A stretch of DNA of 64,000 bases from Pueribacillus sp041725775. GTDB lineage: Bacteria; Bacillota; Bacilli; Bacillales; UBA6769. The stretch spans positions 1 to 64,000 of the forward strand of contig NZ_JBEUEL010000007.1 of assembly GCF_041725775.1 (NCBI RefSeq). The letters are read 5' to 3'. A program made the position numbers and the translations under genes. Positions 34,397-41,347 of the stretch are shown piece by piece; within the stretch, counting starts at the first letter, position 1, and each line of letters starts with the position of its first letter. The notes under the pieces are model-generated. The model was not told the origin of the DNA and searched no databases. It worked only from the letters and a program-made list of their open reading frames with translations.

Positions 34397-35648
34397 CTTC
34401 GGTTTCCTCCTTTTCATATTTCTTTGCAAACACACCTGCGTCTTGGAGTTTCGTCATATTCCCATTGATTAAATATAAATCTCCCCCAAGTTCATCCGGT
34501 ATCCGGTCTAAATTCTCAAGTTCACGAATGTCATTAGCACTCATCCAGCCATTTTGCCTTGCTGTTGCATAGCCACTCATTCGTGAAGCATAATCACCTC
34601 TAAGCAATCCATCCACATTAAATTTCACAAAGTACGCTTTCTTTTCACTTTTAGTAAATAGTGAACGACTAATTGCTTGTTCCCACCGAATAACCCATGG
34701 ATCAAGTGTGTATTTAACGAATTCTAACGATTGTTGCTCTATATTAGAAAAGCTCGACTTTTCCAAGTCACCTACCATGTGAGGTGGCACTCGGAAAATT
34801 CGAGCAATCTCGTTAATCTGAAATTTTCTTGTTTCAAGAAATTGTGCTTGATCGGGTGCAATTGCGATTTGTTGATACTTCATCCCTTCTTCTAATACAG
34901 CAACTCGATGGGCATTACTTGAACCTTGATAAGCTTTATTCCAACTATCCTTTACTCTTTGGGGGTCCTTGATAGTTCCCGGATGTTCTAAGACACCACC
35001 TGGTGCCGCTCCATTAGCAAAAAACTTTGCACCATATTCCTCAGTTGCCATTGCTAGACCCACTGCATTTTTAGCCATCGCAATTGGTGAATATCCAACT
35101 AAACCATCAAAACCAAGTCCGGGTATATGAAGTACATCTTCAGCTTTTAATGCAATAGTTGTCTTCTCTGACCCATTCATTTCCTCAAATGTTTTTGTGT
35201 ATAAATAATACAGATTACCTCTCGCATCTCTTTCGACTGACATTTTATTTGGCATAAGTGGGTAAAGTGCAATAACCTCCCCTTTTCCATTGCGAATGAT
35301 CTGAGCATACGCATTTCCCCATAATAAAAGATGAGTCATTAATGTTTCTCTAAACACAAATGAACTCATCTCAGGATTTGGTTCGTCATGAAGTAAAAAA
35401 TATAAGGTATGGAATATTGCTTTTTCCTTCCCACCTGTATCTGTGTACTTATATAAGTGCAGTGGTAAACCAGCTACCGCTTCAGCTAATATGCGTACAC
35501 ACGAATATACTGCAGTCATTTGCATTGCTGTAAATTCATTAACGGATTTTCCACTACTAGAATTTCCAAAGATGAAACTATAATTGCTCCCAAATGAATA
35601 GTTTTGTGGTTTATCTCTTGCTTTAAATAAATTTGTAAACCACCGCAT
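34365..35648 (-). CDS. Portal protein (HK97 family)
   Basis: The 427-residue protein matches HK97-type portals: AMQMTAVYSCVRILAEAVAG, LPLHLYKYTD, PNPEMSSFVFRETLMTHLLL, GNAYAQIIRNGKGEVIALYP, and IARIFRVPPHMVGDLEKSSF, SNIEQQSLEFVKYTLDPWVI. It forms the dodecameric DNA gateway and binds terminase. GGAGGTGA precedes the ATG. The Asp/Glu-rich C-terminus (EKEETEDEEVLELDKE) overlaps the protease start. Confidence 0.95.
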   Translation of the reverse strand: MRWFTNLFKARDKPQNYSFGSNYSFIFGNSSSGKSVNEFTAMQMTAVYSCVRILAEAVAGLPLHLYKYTDTGGKEKAIFHTLYFLLHDEPNPEMSSFVFRETLMTHLLLWGNAYAQIIRNGKGEVIALYPLMPNKMSVERDARGNLYYLYTKTFEEMNGSEKTTIALKAEDVLHIPGLGFDGLVGYSPIAMAKNAVGLAMATEEYGAKFFANGAAPGGVLEHPGTIKDPQRVKDSWNKAYQGSSNAHRVAVLEEGMKYQQIAIAPDQAQFLETRKFQINEIARIFRVPPHMVGDLEKSSFSNIEQQSLEFVKYTLDPWVIRWEQAISRSLFTKSEKKAYFVKFNVDGLLRGDYASRMSGYATARQNGWMSANDIRELENLDRIPDELGGDLYLINGNMTKLQDAGVFAKKYEKEETEDEEVLELDKE

Positions 35649-35669
35649 ATGAACATCACCTCCTCAACG

Positions 35670-37277
35670 TTAGAACACAATCAATCCTCTATCATCATAA
35701 ACGGAATCACTTGTTCCGCTTCTTCTTATCGCTCGGTCGAGTGCCATAATTGTTGCCACCGCACCATCAATCTTTTCCGTTGATTTTTCCTTGTCAGGTT
35801 TAATGTTTCCAGCTGGATCCGTTCGAACATGAATGTTATCCATCATCCAACGTAAAACTGGATGTCCGCCGTGAGCAAGTTTTTCTTCTAATGTTAATTT
35901 CATCAACTCTTTTGATGATGGGCTCATATCTTTAAAACCTTGTCCAAAAGGAACTACAGTAAAGCCTAATCCTTCGAGGTTTTGCGTCATCTGAACAGCT
36001 CCCCAACGGTCAAAGGCAATTTCCTTTATATTGTATTTCTTTCCTAATTCTTCGATGAACTTTTCAATATAAGCATAGTGAACAACGTTTCCTTCTGTTG
36101 TTTGCATGTGACCTTGTTGCTCCCACACATCGTAAGGTACTCTGTCCCTATCCACACGCTGTCTAATGTTTTCTTCAGGTATCCAAAAGTAAGGCAAAAC
36201 AACATATTTATCATCTTCATATTCTGGTGGAAAGATTAAAACAAATGCTGTGATATCTGTTGTCGATGATAAGTCTAAACCCGCATAGCACTCTCTACCA
36301 ATTAACCTTTTAGGGTCAACTGGCAAACCACATCTGTCCCACTTTTCCATTGGCATCCATCTGACAGATTGTTTTACCCATTGGTTCAATCGTAACTGCC
36401 TAAATAAGTTCTCCTCAGCAGGATTCTGTTTCGCACTTTCACATGCTTGTTCGACTTTCTCTATATCTACTGTAATTCCTAGTGATGGATTTGCCTTCTT
36501 CCAAACTTCAGGGTCTGTCCAATCATCATCTTCCTCTGCACCATAGATAACAGGATAAAAAGTAGGATCTATTTTTCTTCCCTCAAGTACATCTTTTGCT
36601 TTCTGATGTACTTCGTAACATATTGAATGCTGGTCATTTCCTGCAGTTGTGATTAAGAAATACAATGGTTGTTTCCTTGCGTCCCCTGAACCATGAGTCA
36701 TAACATCGTATAGCCTTCGGTTCGGTTGTGCATGTAACTCATCAAAAACTACCCCATGGACGTTCAATCCATGTTTTGTATAAGCTTCCGCAGATAACAC
36801 TTGATAGAAACTACCCAATGGTTTATAAATCAATCGTTTTTGTGAAAGGACGGGTTTAAATCGTGCCTTAAGTGCGGGTGACTGTTCCACCATATCAACT
36901 GCAACGTCAAATACAATCGATGCTTGTTGCCTATCCGCAGCACATCCATATACTTCTCCACCATGTTCAAAGTCACCACATGTTAAAAGTAAGGCAACCG
37001 CAGCGGCAAGTTCTGACTTTCCTTGTTTCTTAGCTATCTCAATATAGGCAGTATTAAACTGTCGATAGCCATTAGGCTTCATCGTCCCAAATACATCTCG
37101 AATAATCTGCTCCTGCCAATCTATCAAGTCAAAGTTTTTTCCAAACCATTCACCTTTTGTATGTTTTAAATAACTTATAAAGTTTACTGCCATATCAGCA
37201 GCATCCTTATCGTAGTAAGATTGTTCAGCTTTAAAGATTGTTGGTTTATAAATTTCTAGCTTTCTAATTATAACCAC
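35670..37277 (-). CDS. terL: Terminase large subunit
   Basis: The 535-residue protein has the ATPase part (AYIEIAKKQGKSELAAA as Walker A region, HGVVFDELHAQ as Walker B) and the RNase H-like nuclease part (YAGLDLSSTTDITAF, EIAFDRWGAV, KIDGAVATIMALDRA with acidic metal ligands). It pumps DNA into the head and cuts concatemers. The start is unusual: the only initiator with a site nearby is GTG 37277, which overlaps AAGGGGG; an ATT nine bases later (37268) has better spacing. No internal truncation is seen. The gene is separated from the cassette upstream by the inserted erm locus and a minus-strand terminator. Confidence 0.95.
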   Translation of the reverse strand: MVIIRKLEIYKPTIFKAEQSYYDKDAADMAVNFISYLKHTKGEWFGKNFDLIDWQEQIIRDVFGTMKPNGYRQFNTAYIEIAKKQGKSELAAAVALLLTCGDFEHGGEVYGCAADRQQASIVFDVAVDMVEQSPALKARFKPVLSQKRLIYKPLGSFYQVLSAEAYTKHGLNVHGVVFDELHAQPNRRLYDVMTHGSGDARKQPLYFLITTAGNDQHSICYEVHQKAKDVLEGRKIDPTFYPVIYGAEEDDDWTDPEVWKKANPSLGITVDIEKVEQACESAKQNPAEENLFRQLRLNQWVKQSVRWMPMEKWDRCGLPVDPKRLIGRECYAGLDLSSTTDITAFVLIFPPEYEDDKYVVLPYFWIPEENIRQRVDRDRVPYDVWEQQGHMQTTEGNVVHYAYIEKFIEELGKKYNIKEIAFDRWGAVQMTQNLEGLGFTVVPFGQGFKDMSPSSKELMKLTLEEKLAHGGHPVLRWMMDNIHVRTDPAGNIKPDKEKSTEKIDGAVATIMALDRAIRRSGTSDSVYDDRGLIVF

Positions 37278-37325
37278 CCCCTTAGCAAATAAAAAAACTA
37301 AATGAATTTATAAAGTTTTGCACGA

Positions 37326-37354
37326 CAAAAAAGCCCAGATTGCTATCTGAGCTT
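37326..37354 (-). terminator. Minus-strand terminator between erm and terL
   Basis: In minus sense, AGCTCAGAT-agca-ATCTGGGCT is followed by TTTTTTG. It lies upstream of terL, so transcripts coming from the cassette would end before terL unless antiterminated. It may have arrived with the erm insertion. Confidence 0.65.
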
Positions 37355-37467
37355 AAGACATCTATTTAATTGTTCCACAATCTGTACCCTTTTGCAGAAC
37401 AATATTCACTGTTTAATTCACAATTTATGTGTTAAAATAACTTTAGGTTTAACAAGGAGGAATTTAA

Positions 37468-37515
37468 ATGGGTAATTGTTCATTATTTGTAATTGACTTC
37501 TCCATTTTCGTCTAA
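37468..37515 (+). CDS. erm leader peptide 1, 15 aa
   Basis: The ATG at 37468 follows AAGGAGG. The peptide is MGNCSLFVIDFSIFV and contains two short hydrophobic IFV-like stretches of the kind that cause macrolide-dependent stalling. Two tandem leaders are known for several erm genes. Confidence 0.65.
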   Translation: MGNCSLFVIDFSIFV

Positions 37516-37549
37516 GTTTTAACACTTAAAACGGAAGGAGAATTAGCAC

Positions 37550-37609
37550 TTGGGTATTTTTAGCATTTTTGTAATAAATACAGTTCATTATCAACCAAAT
37601 GAAAAATAA
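37550..37609 (+). CDS. erm leader peptide 2, ErmC-type, 19 aa
   Basis: Starting at TTG 37550, after GGAAGGAG, it encodes MGIFSIFVINTVHYQPNEK. This is nearly the ErmC leader, whose IFVI stalling motif arrests erythromycin-bound ribosomes. The start codon is TTG rather than ATG, which would lower leader translation. Confidence 0.85.
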   Translation: MGIFSIFVINTVHYQPNEK

Positions 37610-37653
37610 TTGGTTATAATGAATTGTTAATATAGAAAATTCATTATAACCAC

Positions 37654-38317
37654 ATTGGAGTGGGTTATAATGAACAAAAAAGAGATAAAATTTAGTCAAA
37701 ACTTTATTACCTCGAAACGACATATAAATAAAATTATGAGTAATTTAGAATTAAATAGCGATGATAATGTTTTTGAAATTGGTTCAGGAAAAGGCCATTT
37801 CACACTAGAACTGGTTCAAAAATGTAATTATGTAACAGCTATCGAGATAGATTCAAATTTATGTATTCAAACACAAAATAAAGTTACAAATTACGATAAT
37901 TTTCGAATTATAAATAAGGATATATTACAGTTCAAGTTCCCAAACAACAGAACATATAAAATCTATGGTAATATACCTTATTATATTGGAGTGGGTTATA
38001 ATGAACAAAAAAGAGATAAAATTTAGTCAAAACTTTATTACCTCGAAACGACATATAAATAAAATTATGAGTAATTTAGAATTAAATAGCGATGATAATG
38101 TTTTTGAAATTGGTTCAGGAAAAGGCCATTTCACACTAGAACTGGTTCAAAAATGTAATTATGTAACAGCTATCGAGATAGATTCAAATTTATGTATTCA
38201 AACACAAAATAAAGTTACAAATTACGATAATTTTCGAATTATAAATAAGGATATATTACAGTTCAAGTTCCCAAACAACAGAACATATAAAATCTATGGT
38301 AATATACCTTATTATAT
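37654..38317 (+). repeat. 331-bp tandem duplication of the erm 5' part
   Basis: Copy 1 (37654-37986) and copy 2 (37985-38317) appear identical base for base, offset 331 bp, sharing two bases at the join. Each begins just upstream of the erm ribosome site (ATTGGAGTGGGTTATAATG) and ends within the NIPYY codons. Since 331 is not a multiple of three, reading from copy 1 leaves frame in copy 2. Confidence 0.95.
37670..38026 (+). pseudogene. Truncated erm copy (N-terminal 106 residues)
   Basis: From ATG 37670 this encodes the Erm N-terminus up to YGNIPYY and then leaves frame (IGVGYNEQKRDKI) with a stop at 38026. It holds the AdoMet motif FEIGSGKGHFT but lacks the C-terminal RNA-binding part, so it should be inactive. 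Its stop falls 25 bases beyond the start of the intact gene (38001), so its translation runs through the intact gene's ribosome site. Confidence 0.9.
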
Positions 38318-38735
38318 AAGTACGGATATAGTACGAAAAATTGTCTTTGAAAGTAATGCAACAGTTAGTTACTTAATAGTCGAGGAAGGATTTGCTAAAA
38401 GGCTACTCAATACAAATCGTTCTCTAGCGTTACTTTTAATGACTGAAGTAGATATATCCATATTAAGTAAAATCCCTAAAGAATACTTTCATCCAAAACC
38501 TAAAATTAATAGTTCTTTAATTATGTTAAAAAGACACCCATCAAAAATATCACACAAAGATAAAAAAATATATAATAATTTTGTTATGAAATGGGTTAAC
38601 CAAGAATACAGAGAACTATTTACTAAAAACCAGTTTAATAAAGCCTTAAGTTATGCAAAAATAAAGGATTTAAGGAACATTAACTTCGAACAATTTTTAT
38701 CAGTATTTAATAGCTATAAATTGTTTAATAACTAA
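38001..38735 (+). CDS. erm: 23S rRNA (adenine-N6) dimethyltransferase Erm
   Basis: The 244-residue enzyme begins MNKKEIKFSQNFITSKRHIN, with AdoMet site VFEIGSGKGHFTLEL, the acidic loop AIEID, the NKDILQF motif and GNIPYYIS, and ends FEQFLSVFNSYKLFNN. It dimethylates A2058 of 23S rRNA, giving macrolide-lincosamide-streptogramin B resistance. The length and sequence place it with the Erm(C)/(T)/(G) group. NIPYY has Tyr where relatives usually have Asn after NIPY. It is on the plus strand, opposite to the prophage genes around it, and lies between the gamma-glutamylcyclotransferase and terL genes. Its own ribosome site lacks the inhibitory hairpin. Confidence 0.95.
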   Translation: MNKKEIKFSQNFITSKRHINKIMSNLELNSDDNVFEIGSGKGHFTLELVQKCNYVTAIEIDSNLCIQTQNKVTNYDNFRIINKDILQFKFPNNRTYKIYGNIPYYISTDIVRKIVFESNATVSYLIVEEGFAKRLLNTNRSLALLLMTEVDISILSKIPKEYFHPKPKINSSLIMLKRHPSKISHKDKKIYNNFVMKWVNQEYRELFTKNQFNKALSYAKIKDLRNINFEQFLSVFNSYKLFNN

Positions 38736-38760
38736 GTGACAAATTCCTTAGCATTTAATA

Positions 38761-38791
38761 AAAAGGATTGCCATCTAGGCAGTCCTTTTTT
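38761..38791. terminator. erm terminator
   Basis: AAGGATTGCC (38763-38772) pairs with GGCAGTCCTT (38778-38787) around ATCTA, followed by T's and preceded by A's, so it works in both directions. It ends erm and may also end the minus-strand cassette. Confidence 0.85.
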
Positions 38792-38850
38792 GGTATTTTC
38801 CATTCACCTAGTGTGTTCAACTTTGCTTATATATTATCATATTATTCGGA

Positions 38851-39336
38851 CTACACTAATTTCCCTCCATTAGATTCGTTTTCTAAAGTAACACCGTCTT
38901 TTTTATATGAATTCTCAACTGCTCTACGTAAATATTCGACATCAAATCCTGCGCTTTGATAACCTTCTAAAATGGTTGAGTAATAGTAACAACTCGGCTG
39001 CTCAAGTGGTCTGCCTTCATTCATAATATAGACCATCGCATTTACTGTCTTTTTATCTACTTTAACTTTCATCATTTCTTTTCTATACAGATGTGGCCAT
39101 CCTTCATAACGATCAAGTGCCTTTTCGTCACTAGAGGTAATCTGCCACACAAGGACCGGAACGCTTTCTCCCTTGCATGGTTCAACCGTTGCAACTGCAT
39201 GCGCGTGTGGCCCCCTAAAAACGAGTTTGTGCCCCTTTATTTCACTTGGTCCTACTACTTTTGCAGTCGGACATCTATTTGCCATTTGTTCTAGATTTAA
39301 ATTTGATCCGTAAGCAATATATAATTTACCCATCAT
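38851..39336 (-). CDS. Gamma-glutamylcyclotransferase-fold (AIG2/GGCT-like) protein
   Basis: The 161-residue protein starts MMGKLYIAYGSNLNLEQMAN, the YGSN loop of the GGCT fold, and contains DEKALDRYEGWPHLYRKEMM with the conserved acidic residue. Family enzymes cyclise gamma-glutamyl amines to 5-oxoproline or open such bonds. In phage genomes they accompany amidoligases, as here (next gene upstream), and are thought to remove or edit the added peptide bond. The ribosome site AAAGGA supports the start. It is the last gene before the erm insertion. Confidence 0.88.
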   Translation of the reverse strand: MMGKLYIAYGSNLNLEQMANRCPTAKVVGPSEIKGHKLVFRGPHAHAVATVEPCKGESVPVLVWQITSSDEKALDRYEGWPHLYRKEMMKVKVDKKTVNAMVYIMNEGRPLEQPSCYYYSTILEGYQSAGFDVEYLRRAVENSYKKDGVTLENESNGGKLV

Positions 39337-39378
39337 GTCAATCCTTTCACAATTTATTTTTGAATGATTCCGGGTAGC

Positions 39379-40278
39379 TTATCCAACCCGGAACCTCCAC
39401 GCTGCTGAGCCTGACAAAGGCTTGGTTAAGTGTGCCCTACAGTTTGCGAACTCTTCTCCAATCAATCCGATTCGATTGAGGTATGTTCGCATGGCAAATT
39501 TTTCATTTTCAACTTGTGGTTTTTTCGATGAAGCGCTTTTCTGTGTTAATGCTTGATTGTTGATTGCTAGGGATAAAACTATGAAGCTTCTTATTTTCCC
39601 TGCGTGAAGGACACTGTTAAAGCCTCGTAACTCAACCGTTCGGTTTCTTCTAAAAAAGCTATGTAGATTTAAGAAATGGTATCGGCTATTATGATAGTGT
39701 CTACTTCTGCTTTCGCTGTATCCTTCATACCAAATGTCTTCAATTTCCCGCATTGTCTTTGGCTTTTTCCGATTCATCTTTTCTACTAAAATGTCATCCA
39801 TCCGTTTGCAATAACGCATTCTCTCATTCTTGATTTCTAGTGCTTTGTAAAATAAGTCGTTTCTACTTGCGATGATGTTTACAAAGTTTCTTATGCTTCT
39901 TGGTGTATGTGGACTACCATCTAAGTGAATGTGAATGCCACAAGATGAATTTGTAAAGGCTCCCGCTTTCCGTATCATTCGAACAAGCTCCTGTAAAGTA
40001 TCAATGTCTTTTCGGTAGGTTAGAATTGGGCTTACAATTTCAACACTATAATCTCTGTTTGCATTAACCCTTCTACCGCTTCGACTAACTTGCGTCCGAA
40101 TACTTCCGTCATAAACAAATTCCCATATCCGTCCGTCTGGAGCCTTCACTTTCTTTACATCGTAATATGTTCCACCTTCGATGTATTCGCCTTCAAGAAA
40201 CTTTGCGGCTACCTTCGCTGCCTTTTCTCTTGTGATTCCTGTAAATTCAATTTCAATTCCAAATTTTGCGTTTAACAT
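39379..40278 (-). CDS. Amidoligase-family protein (COOH-NH2 ligase)
   Basis: The 299-residue protein has the amidoligase (glutamine-synthetase-fold) signatures: KFGIEIEFTGI at the N-terminus (Mg-binding Glu), SSCGIHIHLDGSP, YHFLNLHSFF and RTVELRGFNS. Such enzymes form amide bonds using ATP; phage members are predicted to modify proteins or peptides. The last 45 residues (QVENEKFAMRTYLNRIGLIG onward) are shared with the 216-residue protein encoded at 40606. A promoter-like repeat lies upstream. Substrates are unknown. Confidence 0.85.
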   Translation of the reverse strand: MLNAKFGIEIEFTGITREKAAKVAAKFLEGEYIEGGTYYDVKKVKAPDGRIWEFVYDGSIRTQVSRSGRRVNANRDYSVEIVSPILTYRKDIDTLQELVRMIRKAGAFTNSSCGIHIHLDGSPHTPRSIRNFVNIIASRNDLFYKALEIKNERMRYCKRMDDILVEKMNRKKPKTMREIEDIWYEGYSESRSRHYHNSRYHFLNLHSFFRRNRTVELRGFNSVLHAGKIRSFIVLSLAINNQALTQKSASSKKPQVENEKFAMRTYLNRIGLIGEEFANCRAHLTKPLSGSAAWRFRVG

Positions 40279-40313
40279 TTTATCATCCCCTTTTAGAGTG
40301 TATGTGTGTTTTT

Positions 40314-40357
40314 GTTACATACATATATCACTCTAAAAGCCTTATATAGCAAGTGTT
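40314..40357. repeat. Promoter-like 44-bp repeat, copy 1 (before amidoligase)
   Basis: TTACATACATATATCACTCT followed by AAAAGCCTTATATAGCAAGT nearly equals 41282-41324. On the minus strand it reads TTGCTA, 17 bases, GATATA, a reasonable promoter for the amidoligase gene. CTTTTAGAGTG here can also pair with CACTCTAAAAG at 40292-40302 closer to the gene. Confidence 0.65.
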
Positions 40358-40381
40358 ATCTACACTTTTTTGAATGTATTT

Positions 40382-40609
40382 TTATTGTTCGATGATTAGA
40401 CACTTATCGACGCCAAATACAATCCCGAGTGAACTTCCTTTATCCCATTTAATGTGTATCGTTCCTATATCATCAACATAGGAAACTATTCCTTCATCAC
40501 CTGGAATTAAATTTGAATATGGATCATCCATTTCAATCAAACGTACCCTTGTTCCAGGCTGATATTGTTTTTTTAACTTGGTCAGCGATTCTTTCGTTAT
40601 GTTGTTCAT
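40382..40609 (-). CDS. DUF4314-like protein
   Basis: The 75-residue protein shows the DUF4314 pattern: YQPGTRVRLIEMDDPYSNLI, PGDEGIVSYVDDIGTIHIKW and GSSLGIVFGVDKCLII. These small beta proteins are common in Firmicute phages and conjugative elements near DNA-processing genes. Its start overlaps the preceding gene by ATGA. The function is unknown; an SH3-like barrel is likely. Confidence 0.82.
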   Translation of the reverse strand: MNNITKESLTKLKKQYQPGTRVRLIEMDDPYSNLIPGDEGIVSYVDDIGTIHIKWDKGSSLGIVFGVDKCLIIEQ

Positions 40610-41256
40610 GAAGCTTCCTCCATCTTTTTTGTTCTTTTAAATGAAGAATCACCTGACAACTTTGACATCAGAAGCTTTCTGTCGGCTTTATATTCACCGC
40701 CTATAAAATTCAGCTTTAACAGGAAACATCGAAATGCATATTTTTCGTTTTCGACTTGTTTTTCAACTGCCGTCACTCGTTTTTGCTTCAGAGCTGTTTC
40801 GCATAATGCGACAATGAATTTTGTATATGTTTCTAGTTCCTCTGGTGTCAACTCTCTTTCAAACCAAGGAAAACTTATACGGTCATCTTCCAGTACAATT
40901 TTAGTTGTTTCAATAGCTAGTGCCCGTTTAATTAGTGTACTTTTACTTTGGATTAACTTTTCTAAGTTCTCTATTGTTTGTTCATCGAAAGAATCCAACG
41001 GGTATTCAATGGAAAGTGTATAAGTTTCCGTTTGCTCATCCCGCTCTGCTTCAAAGTTATATTTACTTTTTAATGCATGGATTAACTCGTCTTTAGTTGG
41101 GCCTTCCAATGTTCCAACCCTATCAACTACATACTCTCCAATCTCGTAAGCAAAGCTTGGTGTTCCTTTATACTCAAAAGGAATATTCAAATGTTCACTA
41201 ATTGCTTCCACTAACTTTTTCCGTTCTTTTCCCTTCACATTAAATTTTACAATCAT
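40606..41256 (-). CDS. Phage 'virulence-related' family protein
   Basis: I start at ATG 41256 (MIVKFNVKGKERKKLVEAIS, 216 aa), nine bases after AAAGGTGG. The opening, KYNFEAERDEQTETYTLSIE and ISFPWFERELTPEELETYTK match a protein family annotated in Clostridium and Bacillus prophages as virulence-related, with no known activity. Its C-terminal 45 residues (QVENEKYAFRCFLLKLNFIG ... LSGDSSFKR) match the C-terminus of the nearby amidoligase, so the two share a domain and probably a partner. Confidence 0.72.
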   Translation of the reverse strand: MIVKFNVKGKERKKLVEAISEHLNIPFEYKGTPSFAYEIGEYVVDRVGTLEGPTKDELIHALKSKYNFEAERDEQTETYTLSIEYPLDSFDEQTIENLEKLIQSKSTLIKRALAIETTKIVLEDDRISFPWFERELTPEELETYTKFIVALCETALKQKRVTAVEKQVENEKYAFRCFLLKLNFIGGEYKADRKLLMSKLSGDSSFKRTKKMEEAS

Positions 41257-41281
41257 TTTTTTATTCCACCTTTCAATTTTG

Positions 41282-41324
41282 GTACATACATATATCACTC
41301 TAAAAGGTGTTTATATCAAGTGTT
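41282..41324. repeat. Promoter-like repeat, copy 2 (before virulence-related gene)
   Basis: GTACATACATATATCACTCT plus AAAAGGTGTTTATATCAAGT is the second copy of the element at 40314-40357. On the minus strand it gives TTGATA, 17 bases, GATATA, a promoter-like pair about 30-55 bases upstream of the gene start. Confidence 0.65.
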
Positions 41325-41347
41325 TTGAACAGATTCCATCTGACTTC

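Larger units (their letters stand above)
37433..37666 (+). promoter_or_regulatory. erm leader region with translational attenuator
   Basis: A -10 like TAAAAT (37433-37438) precedes two leader peptides. Then GGTTATAATGAATT (37612-37625), AATTCATTATAACC (37639-37652) and GGTTATAATGAA near 37663 can pair in alternative ways: the second with the third hides the erm ribosome site, the first with the second releases it when ribosomes stall on the leader. This is the classic ErmC-type attenuator. Confidence 0.85.

Noticed and set aside
37655..38026. A second functional erm gene
   Set aside because: The first copy loses frame after 106 residues and lacks the RNA-binding C-terminal part.
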